Positions 20,545 to 31,000 of a stretch of DNA of 64,000 bases are shown in pieces; the first letter of the stretch is position 1; each line of letters opens with the position of its first letter. The DNA is from Escherichia ruysiae (lineage in GTDB: Bacteria; Pseudomonadota; Gammaproteobacteria; Enterobacterales; Enterobacteriaceae), in assembly GCF_031323975.1 (NCBI RefSeq), contig NZ_JAVIWS010000001.1, positions 3,844,001 through 3,908,000 of the forward strand, in the 5' to 3' direction. The notes under the pieces were generated by a model, which ran no database searches, was not told the DNA's origin, and saw only the letters and a program-made list of their open reading frames with translations. The position numbers and the translations under genes were made by a program.

Positions 20545-23049
20545 TTATTCCTTCGGTTTAAACCGCAGCAATCGGTTAGCGTTACTCACCACCGTAATCG
20601 ACGAGAGCGCCATTGCCGCTCCGGCGACCACCGGGTTAAGCAGTGTTCCGGTGAACGGCCACAAAATACCGGCGGCGACCGGAATACCGATACTGTTGTA
20701 GATAAACGCGCCAAGCAGGTTTTGCTTCATATTGCGTAGCGTCGCGCGGGAGATGGCGAGTGCGTCTGCAACCCCCATCAGGCTATGGCGCATCAGGGTA
20801 ATCGCCGCTGTTTCAATGGCAACATCACTCCCGCCACCCATTGCAATACCGACATCCGCCTGGGCCAGCGCCGGCGCGTCGTTAATGCCGTCGCCCACCA
20901 TTGCTACCTGGCGACCCTCGCTTTGCAGACGTTTAATCGCTTCGGCTTTTCCATCCGGCAATACACCCGCAATCACTTCATCAATCCCTGCTTCTTTGGC
21001 GATCGCATTGGCGGTGGTTGGGTTATCGCCGGTTAACATTACCAGACGATATCCCGCTTTATGCAGACGTTGCAGCGCCGCCACGCTATCGCTACGCAAT
21101 GGATCGCGTACCGCCAACAGAGCCACCGCTTTGCCATCAACGGCCAGTAACACCGGCGTTGCGCCTTGTGATGCCTGGGCTGAAATATCAGCTTCAATCG
21201 CTTTCGTATCGACTTGCTGGTCATTTAACAGAGCCTGATTCCCCAGCAGCAGTGAATGGCCTTCCGCTTCGCCACTTACCCCCAGTCCGCGCAATGTACG
21301 GAAGCTATTGACCTGTGGCAGCGTGATATCGCCTGCTTTATCGAGGATTGCCCGCGCCAGCGGATGGCTGGAACCTTGCTCCAGTGCCGCCGCCAGACGC
21401 AATGCCTGCGCTTCATCAATATCAGCAAACGTTTTTACTGCGACAACCTGTGGTTTACCTTCGGTCAGCGTCCCGGTTTTATCGAACACCACGGTGTCGA
21501 GCGTACTGGCACGTTGCAGCGCATCGGCGTCACGCACCAGCACCCCAAATTCTGCCGCGCGCCCGACGCCGGAAATAATCGACATCGGCGTTGCCAGCCC
21601 CAGCGCACACGGACAGGCGATAATCAGCACCGTGGTGGCAATCACCAGGGTATAAACAATTTGCGGTGCGGGTCCAAAGAAATACCAGATTGCCGCACTG
21701 ATCAACGCAATCACCACTACCACCGGCACAAACACGGCAGAGATTTTATCCGCCAGCTGGCCGATTTCCGGTTTACTGCTCTGAGCCTGGCGCACCATGC
21801 GAATGATCCGCGACAGCGTGGTATGGCTGCCGACTGCGCTGGCGCGAAACAGCACACTACCGTCCTGTACCACTGTCCCGGCATGAACGCTATCGCCTTC
21901 GCCTTTTTGCTGTGGAATAGGTTCGCCCGTTAACATCGCCTCATCCAGCCACGCTTCGCCCTGAGTGATTTCGCCATCCACCGGCACACGGTCACCGGTT
22001 GTCAGGCGCAGCAACATACCTGGCTGAACGTCTGCCAGCGGCACACTCTTTTCACCTTCGTCAGTAACCAGTCGCGCCGTCGGCGGGGTTAAATCGAGTA
22101 ATTTCTCCAGCGCCTTTGAAGAACGCTGACGCGCACGCGCTTCCAGCATATGACCGAGATTAATCAGACCGATAATCATCGCGCTGGCTTCGTAATAAAG
22201 ATGTCGTGCTTCCATCGGGAACCACTGCGGCCACAGGTTAACGCTCATTGAATAGAGCCATGCCACGCCAGTACCCAGCGCCACCAGCGTATCCATCGTC
22301 GCCGCGCCGTTGAGCAGGCTTTTCCATGCACTGCGGTAAAAATGTCCGCCAGCGAAAACCATAACCGCCAGGGTTATCAGCCCAATAACCAGCCACAGGC
22401 TGCGGTTGTCGGCGGTGACCATCATGTTATCGCCGATCATCCCCCAGACCATTACCGGGATACCCACCGCCAGAGCGACAATTGCCTGCCAGCGGAAGCG
22501 TTTCATGGTAGCGACGGCTGTTTCCTGCTGGCGCTCACGTCGTTTAGCGTCATCTTCAATCGCTTCTGCGCCGTAGCCCGCTTTTTCCACCGCCTGCACT
22601 AAATCTTGTGCGGAGGCACTGCCCATCACCAGCGCAGTGCGCTCCGCCAGGTTTACCCGTGCCTGGGTGACGCCCGGTACGCTTTGCAGCGCATTTTGTA
22701 CGCGGGTGACACAACTGGCGCAGCTCATGCCGCTCAACAGCAACTGCTGGCTATCGTCGTCATCGGCGGTTGCTGCCGGAAGCTCATCAGAAACCGCTGT
22801 CAGTGCTTCCGACGGGATTGATGACTCCGCCAGCGGTTTAGCCTTTGGGTGGCTTACAGATGCGTCATAACCCGCTTGCTTGATGGTTTCGATAAGCTGT
22901 TCCGCGCTGGCAGTACCGGTGACGTGCGCTTCAGTAATTGACACATCTGCCTGCTCAACGTCCGGGCGCTGTTCGAGACTTTCTTTCACGCGTTTAACGC
23001 AGTGACCGCAGGACAGGCCGTCCAGGGTCAGGTCGATAGTTTGTGACAT
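20545..23049 (-). CDS. copA: Copper(I)-exporting P1B-type ATPase CopA
   Basis: 834 residues, inner membrane Cu(I) export pump, the main cytoplasmic copper defence. Two N-terminal metal-binding domains (GLSCGHC at 11-17 and GMSCASC near 107-113), then membrane helices with the CPC motif (IIACPCALG), phosphorylation motif DKTGT and hinge [11 protein letters not shown] slippery CCCAAAG at codons 68-69 gives the 70-residue chaperone form CopA(Z). It is transcribed from a CueR-type promoter just upstream. The sensor gene cueR lies 28 kb away here because of the inserted secretion locus. Confidence 0.98.
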   Translation of the reverse strand: MSQTIDLTLDGLSCGHCVKRVKESLEQRPDVEQADVSITEAHVTGTASAEQLIETIKQAGYDASVSHPKAKPLAESSIPSEALTAVSDELPAATADDDDSQQLLLSGMSCASCVTRVQNALQSVPGVTQARVNLAERTALVMGSASAQDLVQAVEKAGYGAEAIEDDAKRRERQQETAVATMKRFRWQAIVALAVGIPVMVWGMIGDNMMVTADNRSLWLVIGLITLAVMVFAGGHFYRSAWKSLLNGAATMDTLVALGTGVAWLYSMSVNLWPQWFPMEARHLYYEASAMIIGLINLGHMLEARARQRSSKALEKLLDLTPPTARLVTDEGEKSVPLADVQPGMLLRLTTGDRVPVDGEITQGEAWLDEAMLTGEPIPQQKGEGDSVHAGTVVQDGSVLFRASAVGSHTTLSRIIRMVRQAQSSKPEIGQLADKISAVFVPVVVVIALISAAIWYFFGPAPQIVYTLVIATTVLIIACPCALGLATPMSIISGVGRAAEFGVLVRDADALQRASTLDTVVFDKTGTLTEGKPQVVAVKTFADIDEAQALRLAAALEQGSSHPLARAILDKAGDITLPQVNSFRTLRGLGVSGEAEGHSLLLGNQALLNDQQVDTKAIEADISAQASQGATPVLLAVDGKAVALLAVRDPLRSDSVAALQRLHKAGYRLVMLTGDNPTTANAIAKEAGIDEVIAGVLPDGKAEAIKRLQSEGRQVAMVGDGINDAPALAQADVGIAMGGGSDVAIETAAITLMRHSLMGVADALAISRATLRNMKQNLLGAFIYNSIGIPVAAGILWPFTGTLLNPVVAGAAMALSSITVVSNANRLLRFKPKE
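22843..22849 (-). other. copA: Programmed -1 frameshift site of copA
   Basis: On the minus strand C-CCA-AAG at codons 68-69. A -1 slip reads GGC (Gly) then TAA, ending a 70-residue product that contains only the first metal-binding domain. This matches the reported CopA(Z) cytosolic copper chaperone of E. coli. Confidence 0.9.
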
Positions 23050-23088
23050 AACGTACTCCTTTAAGACAGTTTTGACTGACTGTGATAA

Positions 23089-23119
23089 AGGGTAAACCTT
23101 CCAGCAAGGGGAAGGTCAA
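23089..23119 (-). promoter_or_regulatory. CueR-controlled copA promoter
   Basis: Minus-strand -35 TTGACC and -10 TACCCT are separated by 19 bp, the long spacer of MerR-family promoters. Within it lies the perfect dyad ACCTTCC-N7-GGAAGGT (23096-23116), the CueR box. CueR bound to Cu(I), Ag(I) or Au(I) twists this DNA to allow open complex formation. Confidence 0.92.
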
Positions 23120-23310
23120 GAAATTATTTCGTAGCGCAATGAAAACGCGGTGGAGATTAAAAGATTGGCTCAATTTGCATCAGGATTAGACATTTATCTC
23201 TTTGTTTTCCTTTGGTTAAGTTGCGGGTGCTAAGTTAAATCAGGATGCCTGAAAATTGGCATCGGGATGAGGAATAGCCTCCCGCATCTATAAAAAGGAG
23301 TTAACAACAG

Positions 23311-24243
23311 ATGTCAGATGCAAAAAATTTACAGCAGGCAGTGGATCAGGCATATGTCCAATTTCACTCACTTAGCGGCGGGCAAAATGCCGATTACATT
23401 CCCTTTCTGGCGAATGTCCCCAGCCAACTGGCGGGGGTAGCTATTGTGACTTGCGATGGCAACGTCTATCGCGCGGGTGATAGTGATTACCGCTTTGCGC
23501 TGGAATCCATCTCGAAAGTCTGTACTTTAGCCCTCGCGCTGGAAGATGTCGGCCCGCAGGCGGTGCAGGACAAAATTGGCGCTGACCCGACCGGATTGCC
23601 TTTTAACTCAGTCATTGCCTTAGAACTTCATGGTGGCAAGCCGTTGTCGCCGCTGGTAAATGCAGGCGCTATCGCCACTACCAGTCTGATCAAAGCCGAT
23701 AATGCTGAACAACGCTGGCAGAGAATTTTACACATCCAACAACAACTTGCTGGTGAGCAGGTGGCGCTTTCTGAGGAAGTGAACCAGTCGGAACAGACCA
23801 CCAACTTCCACAACCGGGCGATTGCCTGGCTGCTGTATTCCTCTGGATATCTCTATTGCGATGCGATGGAAGCCTGTGATGTGTATACCCGTCAGTGCTC
23901 CACGCTTATCAATACCGTTGAGCTGGCTACGCTTGGCGCGACACTGGCGGCGGGCGGTGTTAATCCGCTAAGCCAAAAACGCGTTCTCCAGGCTGACAAT
24001 GTGCCGTACATCCTGGCCGAAATGATGATGGAAGGGCTGTATGGTCGCTCTGGTGACTGGGCGTATCGCGTTGGCTTACCCGGCAAAAGCGGCGTCGGTG
24101 GCGGCATTCTGGCGGTAGTGCCTGGCGTGATGGGGATTGCCGCGTTCTCGCCACCGTTGGATGAAGAAGGCAACAGTGTTCGTGGACAAAAAATGGTGGC
24201 ATCGGTCGCTAAACAACTCGGCTATAACGTGTTTAAGGGCTGA
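23311..24243 (+). CDS. glsA: Glutaminase A (acid-resistance glutaminase)
   Basis: 310 residues. Converts glutamine to glutamate plus ammonia; the ammonia takes up protons at low pH. Serine-dependent glutaminase family: SISK at residues 66-69 gives the Ser66/Lys69 catalytic pair, and VNAGAIATTSL and SGVGGGILAVVPG are conserved. AAAAGGAG precedes ATG 23311. It is 2 bp from ybaT, the glutamine/GABA exchanger, forming an operon. Also called YbaS. Confidence 0.96.
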   Translation: MSDAKNLQQAVDQAYVQFHSLSGGQNADYIPFLANVPSQLAGVAIVTCDGNVYRAGDSDYRFALESISKVCTLALALEDVGPQAVQDKIGADPTGLPFNSVIALELHGGKPLSPLVNAGAIATTSLIKADNAEQRWQRILHIQQQLAGEQVALSEEVNQSEQTTNFHNRAIAWLLYSSGYLYCDAMEACDVYTRQCSTLINTVELATLGATLAAGGVNPLSQKRVLQADNVPYILAEMMMEGLYGRSGDWAYRVGLPGKSGVGGGILAVVPGVMGIAAFSPPLDEEGNSVRGQKMVASVAKQLGYNVFKG

Positions 24244-24245
24244 TC

Positions 24246-25538
24246 ATGATGAACACGGAAGGTAATAACGGTGACAAACCTCTGGGACTATGGAATGTGG
24301 TTTCCATAGGTATCGGGGCGATGGTGGGGGCGGGGATCTTTGCCCTGTTGGGGCAAGCGGCGTTGCTAATGGAAGCCTCGACCTGGGTCGCTTTTGCTTT
24401 TGGCGGCATTGTGGCGATGTTTTCCGGATATGCTTATGCGCGCCTTGGTGCAAGTTATCCCAGCAATGGCGGGATTATTGACTTCTTTCGCCGGGGGTTA
24501 GGCAACGGTGTTTTTTCGCTGGCGCTCTCGTTGCTGTACCTGATGACGCTGGCGGTGAGTATCGCGATGGTTGCCCGTGCCTTTGGTGCTTATGCTGTGC
24601 AGTTTTTGCATGAGGGCAGCCAGGATGAGCATCTTATTTTGCTCTACGCGCTGGCGATCATTGCCCTGATGACGCTGTTCAACTCCTTAAGCAACCATGC
24701 GGTAGGGCGACTGGAAGTGATCCTTGTCGGCATCAAAATGATGATCCTGTTGTTGCTGATTATTGCGGGCGTCTGGTCGCTGCAACCGGCGCATATTTCC
24801 GTCTCTGCGCCCCCCAGCTCCGGCGCATTCTTCTCTTGTATCGGGATTACCTTCCTTGCTTATGCGGGCTTTGGCATGATGGCAAACGCGGCGGATAAAG
24901 TGAAAGATCCGGCGGTCATTATGCCGCGAGCATTTTTGCTGGCGATAGGCGTTACCACACTGCTCTATATTTCCCTGGCACTGGTGCTGCTTAGTGATGT
25001 TTCGGCATTAGAGTTAGAAAAATATGCCGATACCGCCGTAGCGCAGGCCGCTTCTCCACTGCTTGGGCATGTGGGTTATGTGATAGTGGTGATAGGTGCT
25101 TTGCTGGCGACGGCATCAGCCATCAACGCAAACCTGTTTGCGGTGTTTAATATCATGGACAACATGGGCAGCGAGCGTGAACTGCCGAAGCTAATGAATA
25201 AATCCCTGTGGCGGCAGAGTACGTGGGGCAACATCATCATAGTGGTGTTGATCATGCTGATGACGGCCGCGCTTAATTTAGGTTCCCTGGCCAGTGTTGC
25301 CAGCGCCACCTTTTTGATCTGCTACCTTGCGGTGTTTGTGGTGGCGATCCGTCTGCGTCATGATATTCACGCCTCGTTGCCAATCCTCGTTGTCGGTATG
25401 ATGGTCATGCTATTGGTAATCATCGGTTTTATTTACAGTCTATGGTCCCAGGGCAGCAGCGCACTGATGTGGATTATTGGCGCACTATTACTAAGCCTTA
25501 TTGTGGCAATGGTAATGAAACGGAATAAAACCATATAA
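24246..25538 (+). CDS. ybaT: Amino-acid antiporter/permease YbaT
   Basis: 430-residue APC-superfamily transporter with about twelve helices, beginning after a short polar leader with VVSIGIGAMVGAGIFALLG, the conserved helix-1 substrate loop (GxG). In the glsA-ybaT operon it is thought to supply glutamine for the glutaminase. Follows glsA by 2 bp and is followed by a terminator hairpin. In K-12 the next gene is cueR; here the type I secretion locus intervenes. Confidence 0.93.
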   Translation: MMNTEGNNGDKPLGLWNVVSIGIGAMVGAGIFALLGQAALLMEASTWVAFAFGGIVAMFSGYAYARLGASYPSNGGIIDFFRRGLGNGVFSLALSLLYLMTLAVSIAMVARAFGAYAVQFLHEGSQDEHLILLYALAIIALMTLFNSLSNHAVGRLEVILVGIKMMILLLLIIAGVWSLQPAHISVSAPPSSGAFFSCIGITFLAYAGFGMMANAADKVKDPAVIMPRAFLLAIGVTTLLYISLALVLLSDVSALELEKYADTAVAQAASPLLGHVGYVIVVIGALLATASAINANLFAVFNIMDNMGSERELPKLMNKSLWRQSTWGNIIIVVLIMLMTAALNLGSLASVASATFLICYLAVFVVAIRLRHDIHASLPILVVGMMVMLLVIIGFIYSLWSQGSSALMWIIGALLLSLIVAMVMKRNKTI

Positions 25539-25549
25539 AATCTACCTGC

Positions 25550-25587
25550 GCGCAGTGCTTTCTGTGCTGCGCCTTTATTTTTTTTCT
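25550..25587 (+). terminator. Terminator of glsA-ybaT
   Basis: GCGCAG (25550-25555) pairs with CTGCGC (25567-25572), followed by a long T-rich tract (TTTATTTTTTTTC). It begins 11 bp after the ybaT stop. Confidence 0.8.
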
Positions 25588-25881
25588 TAATCAAATCCTC
25601 CGTCTTATACTTTTAATAAATAAGTCACAAAAAAATGGTATATACACGATAAAACTGTGATTCTTATCACTTCTTACTATGGATTATTCTCAATGCGGAT
25701 GATGGTAATCTAAAACTCGTAGTGTATTCTTAATAAATAACGTATAAGCTTTTTAGCTGCATTTCTTTTAATAGGGGGAATAAAAACGAAAGAGATGCAC
25801 AAGTTATTACCCTTCTTAAATAAAATGAGGCTGGTTATAAAAACCAGTTAAAATAATGACCTGGAAGGAAGTGACTTATCT
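25588..25881 (+). promoter_or_regulatory. AT-rich leader of the type I secretion operon with a CRP-like site
   Basis: This 294-bp AT-rich stretch precedes the outer membrane factor gene. It holds TGTGA-TTCTTA-TCACT at 25656-25671, differing from the CRP core TGTGA-N6-TCACA only at the last base. A short inverted repeat CTGGTT-ATAAA-AACCAG lies at 25831-25847. Several A/T hexamers could be -10 elements (for example TATTCT at 25725) but none has a convincing -35. High A+T content suggests silencing by H-NS, which is inference. Confidence 0.5.
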
Positions 25882-27237
25882 ATGGCGCGATTACAATTAA
25901 AAAACCGTAAAAATAAATGCCTGATATTTTTAATAAGTTTTATTGTGATGGGAGAAAACGCGCTTGCAGCGCCATTACCACAATGGGCTAACGCCCCTGC
26001 GGTTACGTCGGTTGCCAGTTTATCCTTACAGGAAAGTATATTACGCGCATTTGCGCGAAACCCCGACGTCACCCAACAGGCGGCGCAGATAGGTATTGGC
26101 GAAGCGCAAATCGATGAAGCCAAAAGTGCCTGGTATCCGCACGTTGGCTTAACCGGTAACGCGGGGCCGTCCCGACAAACGGACTCCAGCGGCAGGCTTG
26201 ATAACAACGTTTCGTATGGCATAACCCTGACGCAGTTGGTGTATGACTTTGGTAAAACGAACAACGATATCAAACTGCAAACTGCCGCTCGTGACAGCTA
26301 CCGATTTAAATTGATGGCAACCCTAACCGATGTCGCAGAGAAAACGGCGACCACCTATATGGAAGTTAGCCGTTATCAGGCTTTGTGCGATGCGGCTCAA
26401 CGTAATATCCACTCGCTGGAAAATGTCTACAACATGGCGGCACTACGCGCCAACGCCGGCCTGAACTCATCTTCTGATGAATTGCAGGCTCAGACACGCA
26501 TTGCCGGAATGCGCTCGACGCTGGAGCAATATCAGGCGCAAATGGCGAGCGCCAAAGCGCAACTGGCGGTGCTGACTGGCGTACAGCCGGAGGCGATAGC
26601 CGCGCCACCTGCGGAATTAGCCGAGCAGCCGGTATCGCTAAAAAATATTGATTACCAGTCCATTCCGCTGGTGCTGGCGGCAGAAAATTTACGCCAGTCG
26701 GCACAGTACGGCGTGGAAAAAACCAAAGCGCAATACTGGCCGACGCTCAGTATTCAGGGAGGCAAAACGCGCTACCAGACCAGCGATCGCTCGTACTGGG
26801 ACGACCAGTTACAGCTGAACGTTAACGCGCCGTTGTATCAGGGCGGTGCGGTTTCTGCCCAGGTACAACAGGCCGAAGGGCAACAAAAAATCTCCGCCTC
26901 GCAGGTCGAACAGGCAAAACTGGATGTATTACAACGGGCATCAGTGGCGTATGCCAACTGGACTGGCGCACGGGGGCGCGAAGAAGCCGGTTTAGCGCAA
27001 TCCGAAAGTGCACACAAAACGCGAGATGTGTATCAAAATGAATATAAATTAGGTAAACGCAGTCTGAATGATCTATTAACCGTCGAGCAAGATGTCTTTC
27101 AGGCGCAATCGGCTGAAATAAATGCCAGTTATGATGGCTGGGTTGCCGCAGTAAATTATGCCGCTGCGGTTAATAACCTTATTCCATTAGCGGGAATTAA
27201 ACAGGGCTTATACAACGACTTACCCGATTTAAAATAA
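25882..27237 (+). CDS. TolC-family outer membrane factor of a type I secretion system
   Basis: 451 residues. Signal peptide at 1-30 (KCLIFLISFIVMGENALAA). Outer membrane efflux protein fold: two similar halves, each with long helices (SLQESILRAFARNPDVTQQAAQIG onward; second near 215) and strands such as YGITLTQLVYDFGKTNND and LQLNVNAPLYQGGAVSAQV, the usual paired motifs. The C-terminal part has LGKRSLNDLLTVEQDVFQAQ. It resembles the AggA/LapE-type channels dedicated to giant adhesins. GGAAGGAAG precedes the start, and the adhesin, ABC and HlyD genes follow on the same strand. Confidence 0.92.
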   Translation: MARLQLKNRKNKCLIFLISFIVMGENALAAPLPQWANAPAVTSVASLSLQESILRAFARNPDVTQQAAQIGIGEAQIDEAKSAWYPHVGLTGNAGPSRQTDSSGRLDNNVSYGITLTQLVYDFGKTNNDIKLQTAARDSYRFKLMATLTDVAEKTATTYMEVSRYQALCDAAQRNIHSLENVYNMAALRANAGLNSSSDELQAQTRIAGMRSTLEQYQAQMASAKAQLAVLTGVQPEAIAAPPAELAEQPVSLKNIDYQSIPLVLAAENLRQSAQYGVEKTKAQYWPTLSIQGGKTRYQTSDRSYWDDQLQLNVNAPLYQGGAVSAQVQQAEGQQKISASQVEQAKLDVLQRASVAYANWTGARGREEAGLAQSESAHKTRDVYQNEYKLGKRSLNDLLTVEQDVFQAQSAEINASYDGWVAAVNYAAAVNNLIPLAGIKQGLYNDLPDLK

Positions 27238-27345
27238 TCCTGCCATTATTAATATCAGGTAGGCATCGTTGTTGAGTTATTACCTTTGTCTTATTTAGAT
27301 AAATGGACTCGCTAAGGATGTGCGCCATTTATCAGGAATGCCATT

Positions 27346-27882
27346 ATGAGCCTGATTATTGATGTTATTTCGCGTAAAACATCCGTCAAACAAACGCTGA
27401 TTAATCCTGGCGGCGTTACGGTTGTTATTTATGAGCCCTCTGTGGTGCAGGTTCATGCTCAGGCATCTGCCGTTGCGCGTTACGTTCGCGAAGGAAATGA
27501 TCTGTTGATCTATATGCAGGATGGCACGGTTATCCGTTGCAACGGCTATTTCCTGCAAGCGGCAAATACCACTGAACAATCGGAACTGGTGTTTGCTGAT
27601 GGGCAACAGCTAACCCACGTCACCTTTGCCGATGCCGCAGCGGGGGGATTAGCCCCCGTAGAACTGAGCGCCCAGACCACCGCTATTGAAAGCATTGCGC
27701 CATTTCTTGATACCGTTGCTCAGACCAGCACCTTCCCGTGGGGATGGTTAGCCGGTGCGGCGGTAGGTGGCGGTGCGCTTGGCGCTTTACTGGCAAGCGG
27801 TGGCGATGACGATTCAAAAACTGAAGTGGTTAACAACCCTCCGCCACCCACCGGCCAGGCAATGCAACCCCGTCATTTTTAG
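27346..27882 (+). pseudogene. N-terminal module of the giant adhesin, cut off by a frameshift
   Basis: 178 codons encoding the N-terminal domain of a BapA-type adhesin: MSLIIDVISRKTSVKQTLIN, a beta-rich module (about 1-125), a Gly/Ala segment FPWGWLAGAAVGGGALGALL (about 130-150), an acidic DDDSK and a proline linker. The frame then reaches TAG at 27880-27882. The rest of the adhesin is open in the -1 frame from 27834, and there it reads naturally (NATPSFLVTDNQGD), so one base seems to have been lost between 27834 and 27879, most likely near 27860. With one base restored the gene would be 6,926 codons. The N-terminal module is probably needed for surface retention. A sequencing error is the other explanation. 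Confidence 0.8.
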
Positions 27883-28094
27883 TCACCGATAATCAGGGCG
27901 ATCAGCGCGGTATTCTCGCCACCAATGACATCACCGATGACACCACGCCAACCTTTAGCGGTAGCGGGCAGGCGGGTGCGACCATCCAGATTAAAGACAG
28001 TAACGGCAATACTATTGCCAGTACTCAGGTAGACAGCAACGGGCACTGGAGTGTCTCTTTACCCACGCAAAGCGCAGGTGAACATACCTGGTCA

Positions 28095-31000
28095 GTGGTG
28101 CAAATTGTCGGCAGCACCATCACTGACGCTGGTTCGATAACGTTAACCATCGACGACAGCCAGGCCAGCGTGCAGGTCGCCACCACCGCAGGCGATAACA
28201 TTATTAACGCCAGCGAACAGGCCGCCGGATTTACGCTTTCAGGTACGACGAGCAACTTGCCGCAGGGAACAGAACTCAGCGTCACGCTAAACGGTAAAAC
28301 CTACACGACCAGCGTAGGTGCTAACGGCGCGTGGAGCGTGCAGGTGCCGACCGCTGACGCCCAGGCGTTAGGCGAAGGGAATCAGGCAGTGCTGGTCAGC
28401 GGGAAAGATGCCACGGGCAATACGGTCACCGGCGCGCAGCTGTTAACCGTCGATACTCAGCCGCCGACGCTTGCTATCAACACTATCGCCCAGGACAACA
28501 TTGTCAGCGCCGCAGAACATAACGCCGCGCTGGTACTGAGCGGGACTTCGAATGCTGAAGCCGGGCAAATCGTTACACTGACAGTAAATGGTAAAAGCCA
28601 TACAGCAACCGTCGGTAGCGATGGCACATGGCAGGTGGCGCTGCCTGCCGCAGAAGTGCAGGCGCTGGCAGATGGTAACTACGCCGTAAATGCCAGCGTC
28701 AGCGACCGGGCAGGAAACACCACCAGCAACAGCGCGAATTTCGTGGTAGATACCAGCGCGCCGACGATTAACGTCAACACCGTGGCGGGCGACGATATTC
28801 TTAATAATGCCGAACAGGCCGTCGCACAGATCATCTCCGGAAATGTCAGCGGTGCTTCTCCTGGCGATACGGTGACTGTGAAATTGGGCGCTCATGTCCT
28901 GACGGGCGTCGTGCTGGCAGACGGTAGCTGGAATGTGGCGCTGGATCCGGCGGTAACCCGCACGCTGGATCGCGGAGCCAATACGATTTTCGTCACCGTG
29001 ACAGATGCCGCCGGAAATACCGGCGCGGCGTCTCGTGCAATCACGCTGGTAGGTGTTTCTCCGTTGATCACCATTAACACCGTCTCCGGCGATGACATTA
29101 TCAGTGGCGCAGAAAAAGGTGCGCCACTGACCCTTACCGGTAGCACTCAACAGGCCGAGACAGGACAAACCGTCACAGTAACCCTGGCTGGACAGAGTTT
29201 TACCACTACCGTGCAGGCCGATGGCTCCTGGAGTCTGACAGTACCCGCTGCCAATATGGGTGATCTGCCTGACGGTGCCGTAGCGATTACCGCTTCTGTG
29301 ACGGATCTCAGTGGTAATACCGGCAACACCTCCCGCACCATTACCGTCGATAGCCAGGCGCCGGCCTTAAGCATTGATCCACTGACCGCCGACAACATCA
29401 TCAACGCCGCCGAAAGCGGGCAGGATCTGCCCATCACTGGCACCACTGACGCCCAGCCGGGGCAGACGGTAACGGTGACGCTTAACGGGCAGACGTATCA
29501 GGGCATCGTGCAACCAGATGGCACATGGAGTGTGACGGTTCCCGCCGCCAACGTTGACGCACTGGCTGACGGCAACGCCACGGTCACCGCCAGCGTGAAC
29601 GATGTTGCTGGTAACCCGAGCAGCGTTTCACGCGTGGCGCTGGTCGATGCCACGCCGCCTGTGGTGACCATTAATCCGGTGGCAAGCGATAACGTCATTA
29701 ACACGCCGGAACATACCCAGGCGCAAATCATCAGCGGCACGGTTACCGGCGCGCAGGCTGGCGATGTTGTCACCGTTACGCTGAATAATGTGGATTACAC
29801 CACGGTGGTGGATGCTTCCGGCAACTGGAGCCTGGGCGTTCCGGCTTCCGTTGTCAGCGGGCTGGTGGACGGCAGTTATCCGATCAACGTTTCAGTGACT
29901 GACCGCGCCGGAAACAGCGGCAGCCAGGCACTCACCGTCACGGTTAATACCGCCGCGCCAGTGGTTGGAATTAATACCATTGCTGGCGATGATGTGATTA
30001 ACGCCAGCGAAAAAGGAGCCGATGTTCAAATTACCGGCACCAGCGATCAACCTGTTAATACCGCCATCACCGTGACGCTGAACGGGCAAAATTACACCAC
30101 CACGACCGACGCCTCCGGCAACTGGAGCGTCACCGTTCCGGCGTCGGCGGTAACCGCATTAGGCCAGGCCAACTACACGGTGACGGCAGCGGTGACCAGT
30201 AGTATTGGCAACAGCGCCACCGCCAGCCATAACGTGCTGGTCGATAGCGCGCTGCCCGGCGTGACCATTAATCCTGTGGCGAGCGACGATATTATTAACG
30301 CCGCCGAAGCGGGCGCTGCGCAAACCATCAGCGGACAGGTGACTGGTGCAGCCGTTGGCGACGCGGTAACTATTACGTTGGGCGGTAATACCTACACGAC
30401 TACCGTTCAGGCTGGTTTAAGCTGGAGCGTGAGCGTTCCGGCAGCAGATATTCAGGCGCTGGGTAATGGTGATTTAACGGTTAATGCCTCGGTCACCAAT
30501 CAAAACGGCAACACCGGTAGCGGCTCGCGGGATATCACCATCGACGCCAATCTGCCTGGCCTGCGGGTCGATACGGTAGCGGGTGATGATGTGGTCAATA
30601 TCATCGAGCACGGGCAGGCACTGGTGGTCACCGGCAGCAGCTCGGGGCTGGCTGAAGGCACGCCGCTTACCGTCACGATTAATAACGTCGAATACACCAC
30701 TGCGGTGCAGGCCGATGGTAGCTGGAGCGTGGGCGTGACGGCGGCGCAGGTTAGCGCCTGGCCTGCGGGGACGGTGACGGTTGCCGTGTCCGGGGAAAGT
30801 AGCGCGGGAAATCCGGTGAGCATCGCCCATTCCGTTACGGTCGATCTCACACCGGCGGCGATCGCCATCAATACCATCGCCACGGACGATGTGATTAACG
30901 CCGCAGAAAAAGGCGCTGATTTAACCCTTTCCGGCACCACCACTAACGTAGAACCCGGACAAACGGTCACCGTCACTTTTGGCGGTAAAAATTACACAGC

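Noticed and set aside
27876..27882. Programmed frameshift on TTTTT before TAG as the main explanation
   Set aside because: No full slippery heptamer in frame, and the downstream frame already reads sensibly before the T-run, which favours a base loss further upstream. Kept only as an alternative.
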